A DNA stretch of 64,000 nt, taken from the NCBI RefSeq assembly GCF_050624435.1, contig NC_134546.1:40007501-40071500 (forward strand). Reading direction: 5' to 3'. A program made the translations under genes and the position numbers. Numbering within the stretch: position 1 is the first letter of the stretch; each line of letters begins with the position of its first letter. A model generated the notes under the pieces. It ran no database searches, was not told the origin of the DNA, and was given only the letters and a program-made list of their open reading frames with translations. Shown piece by piece: positions 56,626-64,000 of this stretch. This DNA is from Tenrec ecaudatus (lineage: Eukaryota; Chordata; Mammalia; Afrosoricida; Tenrecidae).

Positions 56626-57650
56626 GTCGATCATTCTGATTGGTTCCCCCTCTCCTGCGTCTCCCACCACCTTCCCCTTTGCTCATGGTATTACTACTCT
56701 CATTGGTCCTGAGGGGTTTAACTGTCCTGGATTCTGTGTGTCGAGAGCGCTTATCTGTACCAGTGTACATGCTCTGGTCTAGCTGGATTTGTAAGGTAGA
56801 ACTGGGGTCATGAAAGTGGGGTGGAGGGGGGAAGCATTAAAGAACTAGAGGAGTGTTGAGTATTGTTGGTGCTATACTGAACCCTGGCTGAATCGCTCCT
56901 TTCTTGTGACCCTTCTGTCTACAGATGGGCTTTGGGTCTCCACTCTGATCCCCTTCTCGTTCACATTGAAATGGTTGTTTGCTTTGAGTCTTCTGATGCC
57001 CAATACCATCAACACCTCGTGATCCCATGGGTTGATATGCTTCTTCCATGTGGGTTTTGTTGCCTCCCTGCTAGATGGCCTCTTGTTTAACTTCAAGCCT
57101 TTAAGACTCCAGATGCTATATCTTGTAATAACCGGGCACCTTCAGCTTTCTTCACATTAGCTTATGCACCCGTTTTGTTTTTAGCAATCGTGTTGGGAAA
57201 GTGAGCATCATAGAATGCCAGGTTACTAGAACAAAGTGTTCTTGCATTGAAGGAGTACTTGAGTAGAGGCCCAATGTCCATCTGCTACCTTGATTCTTAA
57301 CCTATAAATATATGTGCATAGACCTATATCCCTATCATAATATATTAATATATTTATATATGTACATGCCCATTTTATACCTCTATAACTATCTTTTGCT
57401 TCCTAGTTCTTTCCTCTATTTCCTTTATTTCCCACCTGTCCCAGTATCATGTTTGACCTTCATTTAGCTCTCTGTACTTCCTCTTGGCTACATTGCACTT
57501 GACTGAACCCTACCAGGCATTCTAAGCCCTCCAGACATTGAGTTTAGATCTCTTGTTGTTCCCTTGTCCCTGGGTTAGGGGTCTGGTTCTACTGAATAGT
57601 TGTCCCAGCTCTTGGTTCCACTCCCACCTCTTTCCACAGCAGGTGGCCCT
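56620..57650 (-). mobile_element. L1-like copy lacking its 3' terminus
   Basis: Antisense. It begins in the G-rich segment near 56580-56620, without the AATAAAAT end. It runs through the block with ACAAAGTGTTCTTGCATTGA and the AT-rich TATATTTATATATG stretch, and ends near CCACCTCTTTCC. It is homologous, in opposite orientation, to the element at 59084. Confidence 0.65.
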
Positions 57651-57969
57651 GGTTGAGGACTAATAACGATATGAGGGCAATTGGAAACAAGCCGTGCTGC
57701 CAGCTGTAGCCGGGGAAGCATCTCGTGGGCCATGGTGAGTTTTCACGATGAGACTGACCTGCTAGCCCCCTGCTAACATGGCTATGGGAAGAGGGGGCTG
57801 GTCTGAACCTCTGGCTGGAGGCTAAGTGGTGAACCAAAGTGGCGTGGGTGGCCTGGCTCCAACTGGGTGTTCTGTTTTCAGCCGCCGTGGAGGGAGTGGA
57901 AGCCATCTTCTCCCTGGCTTACAGAAACAATGGAAGAGAGTGGAGTTAGGGAGCCCCCTACCCAATGCC

Positions 57970-58180
57970 AAAGGAGGCCTGGTGGCACAGGAGATGACAT
58001 GTCAGGCTGTTAACCACAGGGTCAGAAGTTTGAATCCACCAGCTGCTCTTCGGGAGAAAGATGAGACTTACTGTTCCTATAAGATTGACAGCTTTGGAAA
58101 CCCACAGGGGGAGTTCCACCCTGTCCTGTAGGGCCGCTGTGAGTGGGAATGAACTGGATGGATGGCGGGCAGTTTTTAAA
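57970..58180 (+). repeat. AfroSINE
   Basis: Sense; GGAGGCCTGGTGGCACAGGA, CAGAAGTTTGAATCCACCAG, CTGTAGGGCCGCTGTGAGTG. Confidence 0.88.
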
Positions 58181-58270
58181 CCTGGCGCCGAGGACACACT
58201 CTGCTGCTGTCCCCACACACTCGCTCCTCAGAGCAACTCTGGGCCGGAGGTGTTGTTATGCCCATTTTAT

Positions 58271-58351
58271 GAGGGAGCTTCAAAAAGTTCACAGAGAAAT
58301 TCCATTACATTCTCACTCTATTTCTCCACACACTTTTTGAAGGCCTCCCTT
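58271..58351. mobile_element. Mariner-type MITE (palindromic)
   Basis: About 80-bp near-palindrome. GGGAGCTTCAAAAAGTTCAC on the left mirrors CACACTTTTTGAAGGCCTCC on the right, with a short non-palindromic centre. CTTCAAAAAGT termini are those I associate with mariner elements found in cow, tenrec and other mammals. Only the termini remain; there is no transposase. Confidence 0.65.
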
Positions 58352-58529
58352 CCCCGGAGGCCAGGTGAGAGAACTCACATTCCGACAAGTACCTTGAGGG
58401 AAAGAACAGGCCCCCGGCCTCACACACAGGTTCTTTCCATCCCACTCTTGAGGCCTAACAGGGCCTTGGGTCAAAGAGCGCACCTGTGATTTTGCTCTGA
58501 AACACGTATGCATCGGTCACCCGAGACTT

Positions 58530-58700
58530 GCTATGCCTGCGCTGGGTCAAGGGCATGAGTTTGCGTTCAGGGGACCTGTGTGGCAGAGGAAGATGAAGGC
58601 TGAGGTTCAGAGAGGTTGAAGACCTTGCCAAGGTGACAGGAGATGGAAGATGCCGGATTCCAGCTCAGGTGTGCAGAGCTCCGAATCCCACATCCCTTCT
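58530..58700 (-). repeat. MIR-type SINE
   Basis: GAGGTTCAGAGAGGTTGAAG, ACCTTGCCAAGGTGACAGG and CCGGATTCCAGCTCAGG are antisense MIR landmarks. Confidence 0.55.
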
Positions 58701-59083
58701 ACCTCCCCACCTTGCATGCTGCAGGTGTTCATCACGGGGCCATCAAACACACAGAGGTTCAGATGAGGGCGGAACCAACCTCTCCAGCTTTCTGGGGACA
58801 ATCTTCTCCATTTGGTCTGTTCTGCCTACTTGCCAGGCCCCTTTCTCCCCACTGGACCACAGCCCTGCCGACATCACCCGGTTGGGATGGTCTTTGTGTT
58901 TGTGCAGAGCTATCAAATCTCACAGAGCATGAGCCACAATGGTGCTGTCAGAACAGAGCTCTGGTGGTGTAGCAGTTGTGTTGAGCCCAGTAGGTGGGGA
59001 GGGTGTGACTCTTGGCACAGGGGTCTGGGAAATGTGGGTTGGCGGCATGGATTCAGGGATCATGGGGATAAGAATTCCCAGGG

Positions 59084-60370
59084 TCGGGAGAGAAGGAGGT
59101 GGGGGAAAGGAAGGGTGGAACTAACAAACCCAGGGACAAGGGAACAACAAATGATCTAAAATCAATGGCAAGGAGGGCACAGGATGCCTGGTAGGGCTTG
59201 ATCAAGTGTAATGTAGCCAAGAGGAATTAACGAAAGCCAAATGAAGGTTAAACATGATAGTAGGACAAGAGGAAAGTAAAAGGTAATAGAGGAAAGAACT
59301 AGGAGGCAAAGGACATCTATAGAGGTCTAAATATAGGCATGTACATATGTAAATATATTTATATATAACCATAGGTTATATATATATTTATATATAACCA
59401 TGTACATATATTTACATGTTAAGTATTAAGGTAGCAGACGGACATTAGGTCTCTACTCAAGTACTTCCTAAATGCAAGAACACTTTGTTCTAATAACCTG
59501 GCATTCTGGGATGCTCACCTTCCCCACATGATCGCTGGAGACAAAATGGGTGCATAAGCAAATGTGGTGAAGAAAACTGATGGTGTCTGGCTATTACAAG
59601 ATATAGCATCTGGGGTCTTAAAGGCTTGAAGTTAAACAAGCAGCCATCTAGCAGGGAAGCAACCAAGCCTATATGGAAGAAGCATACGAACCCGTGAGAT
59701 CATGAGGTGTCCATGGGATCAGGCATCAAAAAAATCATATCGATGTGAATGAGGGAGAGCATGGAGTAGAGGCCCAAAGCCCATTGTGGCCAATTGGACA
59801 TATCCTCACGGGAGGGTCACAAGGAAGAGAAGAGCCAGGCAGGGTGCAGAACAGCACAGATGCAACATACAATTTTCTTTTGTTCTTTAATGCTTCCCCC
59901 CCCCACTATCATGGCCCCAGTTCTACCTTACAAATCTGGCTAGACCAGAGCATGTACACTGGTAGAGATAAGAGCTGGAAACACAAGGAATTCAGGGCAG
60001 ATAAACCTCTCAGGACCAATAATGAAAGTAGTGATACCAGGAGGGTAAGGGGAAGATGTGGGGAGAAAGAGGGTACCAATCACAATGATTGACGTATAAC
60101 CTCACCCCCAGGGGGAGGAACAACAGAAAAGTGGGTGAAGGGATACAGTGGTCATTGTAAGACATGAAAAAAAATTATCAAGGGTTCACGAGGGAGGGAA
60201 GGTGGGCAAGGAAGAGGGAAAATGGGGAGCTGATACCAAGGGCTCAAATGGAAAGAAAATGTTTTGAAAATGATGATGGCAAACATATGTACAAATGTAC
60301 TTGATATAATGGCTGTATGCATGGGTTGTGATAAGAGCTGTGAGAGCCCCCAATAAAATGATTGAATAAA
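59084..60370 (+). mobile_element. L1-like element with perfect 14-bp TSD
   Basis: 1287-bp sense copy, 5' truncated, ending CCCCCAATAAAATGATTGAA. AAGAATTCCCAGGG occurs exactly at 59070-59083 and 60371-60384. The A-rich 5' end of the duplication fits an L1-type endonuclease site. Its internal AT-rich tract (59340-59415) contains a local tandem duplication. Confidence 0.85.
59338..59418 (+). repeat. AT-rich local tandem duplication
   Basis: CATGTACATATGTAAATATA and TATTTATATATAACCAT recur twice within 80 bp inside the L1-like element. Confidence 0.8.
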
Positions 60371-60429
60371 AAGAATTCCCAGGGAAAGAGAGCCCCAGGG
60401 AACTCAGCCTCTGAGTTGACAGGAGCCGG

Positions 60430-61015
60430 TGCAGGGGATTTTCCTTCATTCACTAGCGGGCCTGTGGGAGGTACTTGGCACCAGGCACTGTGCGAGGCCC
60501 TCGGGAGCCTCTGGCGATCAAACGGACAGAGTTCCTGCCCTCATGCGGGTGACATTTCAACATGGGAGATGGAGTGTCAACTGCAAATAGATCAGGTGGC
60601 ATGTTAGAAAATGGTGGGTGCTATTTGGAAGAAAAAAAAAAAGAGTAGGTGAGGGGTGGGTGGTGGGTGGGGGGCAGTGCATACTGTTAAGTTGGAGTCC
60701 CCACCCCAGAGTACCTTGTTAGAAAGGACTGGCAATCTGCTTCTGAAACACCAGTCGTGAAAAATCCTACGGAGCACATTCTGCTCCGACACATGTGGGT
60801 GAGCCTGGGGCTCGGTCGGCTTGAGGGCCTCTGGCTTGGCTCCTGTGAAGGGCCTGACAGCCGTCTCAGGTGGCAGCATTAAGGGGGAAGGGGAGGGCAG
60901 GCCCGGTAAGGAAGTGGCATCCGTTAGGTGAAGCCCTTGAAGAAGGCAGCCTCTCGAGGTGAAGTGTTCCAGGCCATCAGCAGCCAGAGCAAAGACCCTG
61001 AGATGGGAGACAGGG
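60430..61015 (+). mobile_element. L2-type LINE 3' end remnant, interrupted
   Basis: GCACCAGGCACTGTGCGAGG then TTCCTGCCCTCATGCGGGTG is the usual L2 3' order. The later part (GAAGTGTTCCAGGCC, GCAAAGACCCTGAGATGGG) reappears at 60960-61010. Unrelated sequence occupies about 60640-60910. Confidence 0.55.
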
Positions 61016-61019
61016 CTAG

Positions 61020-62040
61020 AGAAGGAGGAGAAGAAAGGAAGAGAAAAAGGGGCGAAGCCAACCCTCTTCCCCCTAGCGAATGAAGAGATGAGCCAGCAAA
61101 TCCCTTATGCGCACTCTGGGCAGAATGCAAACGGCCCACATGTCCGGGCACAAGAGGGAAGAGCAGAGGCTCTCAATTGCTTTCAGCCCGAGGGGGAGCC
61201 CGATAAATCGGTGGCTGTGGAAAAAGAGGAGGAGGGGTAATAAATGTTCATGTAGACTTCCCATGACAATGGAGAGGCCAGAGATATTCGATACCTGCCT
61301 TTCCTGCTAGCCAACCGGCTGAGTGTCACACAACCTGAGAAGGAATTTTGATGAGAAAAACCATCCACATTAAAAAAAATCATGCCGGGCCGTTTGTAGA
61401 AGCCGACTGTTATGTCTTGTCTCATGTGGTCAGCACCATCACCCAGAAAAGAGACTGCTGCCAATGTTCCTGCTTTATGGACGAAGAAATGGAACCCGGG
61501 GGGCATAATGTGACTTCCGTGACCTCTGAAGGCTGAGCCAGAATGGGGACTCCCCATTAACATCCCCACCTTTCCAACCTATGCTCTGTCAATTGGACAA
61601 GGGAAATGCTGCGGGCACATCAGCTTGCACTCTGCACACCATTCCATTTAGATGCTCCTCCCCCGGGTTCCTCTGTGGAACAGTGGTCTGGAGTGAGCTG
61701 CATTCCCCTGACCTGTGTCCTGTGGAAGAAAGCTTTCTTTGTGGTGTCAGGGAGGTCCTTCCAACCACTATGGGATGTGTGTTACACCCCATCACCTCTG
61801 AGAGGTGAGCGGCATAGAGATACACAAGCACAGCAGGGAGACAGATGTCGTGGCAGGGTCAGCAAGGAATCCAGGATCACGCCCGATCATAGGTGAGATA
61901 TACACTCTCCCCTTGAGAGGGCAGACAGACTTCTAGTCTTACTAAGAAAGCAAACTCTTGGGACTTCTGTTATAGCAGCATTAGGAACTCACCAACCACA
62001 CCAAACTCTCTGGCGTTATGCCTGTGACACCACAGGGAGG
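61020..62040. other. Unique intronic DNA
   Basis: A weak antisense MIR-like stretch near 61460-61540; otherwise nothing recognised. Confidence 0.45.
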
Positions 62041-62044
62041 GTAG

Positions 62045-62168
62045 CACATAACTCTTGATGGGAATAGAAACCCCCCTTTTTCCCTCCCCAGGAGCTGAGG
62101 GTGGTTTTGAACTGCTGACCTTGCAAATCACAGCCCAATGCCTAACCACTGAACCATCAAGGCTCCTC
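62045..62168 (-). repeat. AfroSINE, 3'-truncated
   Basis: Antisense; GGTGGTTTTGAACTGCTGAC to CACTGAACCATCAAGGCTCC. Confidence 0.75.
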
Positions 62169-62509
62169 CGAAGACACCCAGGCAGTAATTTATACAAACT
62201 ATCTCCCTGGCTGTTGTGTTGAGTACAGACTGCAGGGGGCGCCAAGGAGTCCAACCTGATAGGGCTGGAAGAGGATGGGCCCAACCAGGGTACGGGGAGA
62301 ATGAGAAGGCAAGTAGTTCAAGGAGGAGGAAGGAATGAATGGGCATGGGGTCTAGGAACTGGGGAAGAGGTGGGGCATTACCTTCAGGGGAAGCAGAGAC
62401 AAAGAAGCAGAAGAGGGAGTGGAGACTGCCTTTGCTGCGGCTTGCTGGGAAGGCAAGGGTACCCCACGCCCAGCAGGGGCTCAGGACTGAGACAGGCACG
62501 CTCCAAGCC

Positions 62510-62742
62510 CACTGCTGTAGGTCCCTCTGCTTCTACAGGATAGAGCAGGACTGCTCCAGAGGGCTACTAGGGCCCATATGCCATCTCGATACTGAACCTT
62601 AACATTGAATCTTTACATTAAGTATTTAGAGAAGCCGACTGCCACATCTCATTCCTATGGAGTGGCTGGTGGGTTCGAACTGCTGTTTTGGGGTTGGCAG
62701 CCTTAAGTACAGAGTGTAGCCACTGCACCACCAGGTCTCTCC
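62510..62742 (-). repeat. AfroSINE with an inserted segment
   Basis: Antisense; TACAGGATAGAGCAGGACTG near 62535, then GGTGGGTTCGAACTGCTG and GCCACTGCACCACCAGG at the head. About 60 bp of foreign sequence lies between. Confidence 0.65.
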
Positions 62743-62824
62743 CGCCTTCTCTTTAAACCACAGTGTCCTCTGATGTACCCAGGTCAGCAGAGTGTAGCTG
62801 TTAGAAATCACCAGCCCTGCAGCC

Positions 62825-62985
62825 AGAGATTTGAGCTCTGAGCCAACTTTTACCGTACACTGCAGGCTACTTCCTATGCCTCAGTTTCCTCGGCTGCAAA
62901 ACAGATACAGTGTGACATCGCAGATGGTAGGAGGGTTAGATGGGACGATTCATGTACTCGGCCAAGTGCTCAGCACAGACGATAG
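62825..62985 (+). repeat. MIR-type SINE
   Basis: TATGCCTCAGTTTCCTCGGC, CTGCAAAACAGATACAG and GCCAAGTGCTCAGCACAG in MIR order. Confidence 0.6.
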
Positions 62986-63346
62986 CGTTCCTATCTTCAT
63001 ACCCCACAAATGGCCAGGACGGGAGGGGAAGGCCCAGCCAGGAGCAAAGACCAAAGGTGGCCTGAACATGTCACAGCAGCAGTGCTGCACCTGGATGCTA
63101 TGTAATGCTATAGAAAGCCTACTATGTGCCAGACACGAGGTGCAGCCATTGTGCCAAGAGATGTCGTTTCCGGCCTGGGAGTGAGGGCACAGGCTTACCA
63201 CCCCCTGGGGGCTTGAGCCAGAGCCTGGCGACCAACCTTTGCAGTAGGGCCCCTCTTACGGCATCTCCAAAAGCCACATCCATATTGCCAGCTCTTCAGG
63301 CCATTTGTCCTTTCTCCCCACAGGAACACCATCACTGGGGTTTCAT

Positions 63347-63545
63347 GGTGAGCCCTGGCAGCATAGTGATTATGCATTTGGCTGTGATCCAAAAGGTCGG
63401 CAATTCAAAACCACCAGCTGCTCCCACTGGAGAAAGACGGGGGCTTTCTATTCCTGTAAACAGTTACGACCTTGTAAATTCACAGGGGGCCGTACTACTA
63501 TGTCCTATAGAGTCGCTATGAGTGGAAGTGCGGTTTTTTTCATTC
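63347..63545 (+). repeat. AfroSINE
   Basis: Sense; GAGCCCTGGCAGCATAGTGA to TATAGAGTCGCTATGAGTGG; T-rich tail. Confidence 0.9.
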
Positions 63546-63589
63546 CTCCTCCCCCGCGGGGGCCCCCCCCCGTTATAAAGGAACGGGGG

Positions 63590-63790
63590 AGTCCTGGTGG
63601 CGTAGTCGTTACACATTGGATTGTAATTCAAAAGGTCAGCAGTTTGAAACTACCAGACACTCCTTGGGAGAAAGACTGGGCTTTCTACTCCCATACATAG
63701 TTGCAGTCTCAGAAGCATGTGCAGCTCTCCCCTGTCCTTTTGGGTCACTATGAATCAGCATCAATTCTGTGGCAGGGAGAGTGGTTCAGG
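63590..63790 (+). repeat. AfroSINE
   Basis: Sense; GAGTCCTGGTGGCGTAGTCG to GGGTCACTATGAATCAGCAT. It lies about 45 bp from the previous copy, in the same orientation. Confidence 0.9.
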
Positions 63791-64000
63791 AATAGTCGGA
63801 GCACCCACTCAAGGAACAATTTCTGTGTCTTTTGCAAGACCCAAGGGAAGAGCACCACTGCCCAGGTCCTTATTTAAAGACCCATGAAGTTCATTTCCCC
63901 CTAGAGTCCAGTAACTGAAGGTTGTTTTTCCTGGGGGCTTGTTCCCACTGACCACCCAGCTCAGAGCTGATGTGACAAGGGATTGCTGAATGAGTCTGTC

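Larger units (their letters stand above)
44254..64000 (-). other. KCNK12: KCNK12 intron 1 (partial)
   Basis: From the acceptor to the window end no sequence resembling K2P exon 1 (N-terminus, M1, cap helices, first half of pore 1) is present. The whole interval is therefore read as intron. It contains repeats listed separately and scattered unique DNA. Inference from the two-exon structure of the human gene. Confidence 0.8.

Noticed and set aside
1-64000. CRISPR array, operon or prophage
   Set aside because: Direct repeats here are SINEs, LINEs and microsatellites; the window has vertebrate splice and polyadenylation signals and no bacterial gene organisation.

Overview
This is a window of vertebrate (placental mammal) nuclear DNA, not bacterial or viral. 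Short exons are embedded in long non-coding DNA with dense interspersed repeats. The repeats point to Afrotheria. About forty copies or fragments of a tRNA-derived SINE of AfroSINE type are present, together with pieces of an RTE-clade LINE whose 3' end runs out in an (AAC)n tail. Two short hAT elements match the terminal sequence I know for SPIN transposons. SPIN was reported as horizontally transferred into tenrec among a few mammals, so SPIN plus AfroSINE makes a tenrec such as Echinops telfairi the best guess. The species call is an inference; the repeats themselves are visible in the sequence.

Only one protein-coding gene is supported: the last coding exon of KCNK12 (THIK-2, a two-pore-domain potassium channel). 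It lies on the minus strand at 43352-44253, with its splice acceptor, stop codon, a candidate short 3' UTR with an AATAAA signal, and a GC-rich CpG island. Exon 1 is not in the window, so 44254-64000 is read as intron 1 (at least 19.7 kb). Positions 1-43230 are read as intergenic DNA downstream of KCNK12. In human that interval separates KCNK12 from MSH2, but no MSH2 exon was recognised here.

Layout: 1-12 kb holds 3' ends of a LINE family with a very long pyrimidine/purine-asymmetric 3' UTR (probably a lineage-specific L1), RTE pieces, AfroSINEs and a MaLR-like LTR. 12-17.5 kb holds an inverted duplication of about 445 bp and a nested L1 complex with a 5' inversion. 16-33 kb holds AfroSINEs, several copies of an unclassified interspersed family, a 3-kb L1 tract that splits an AfroSINE, and a possible ERV LTR. 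33-43 kb holds a SPIN-like element, a palindromic MITE, an RTE reverse-transcriptase fragment and AfroSINEs. 43-44.3 kb is the KCNK12 exon. 44.3-64 kb holds a second SPIN-like element, older L1M-type sequence, many AfroSINEs, a mariner-like MITE, an inverted pair of long L1 copies and an L2 remnant.

No new multi-gene system is apparent. The most interesting content is the mobile-element record: at least two and probably three or four DNA-transposon MITEs, L1 insertions with clear target-site duplications, and the inverted duplication.
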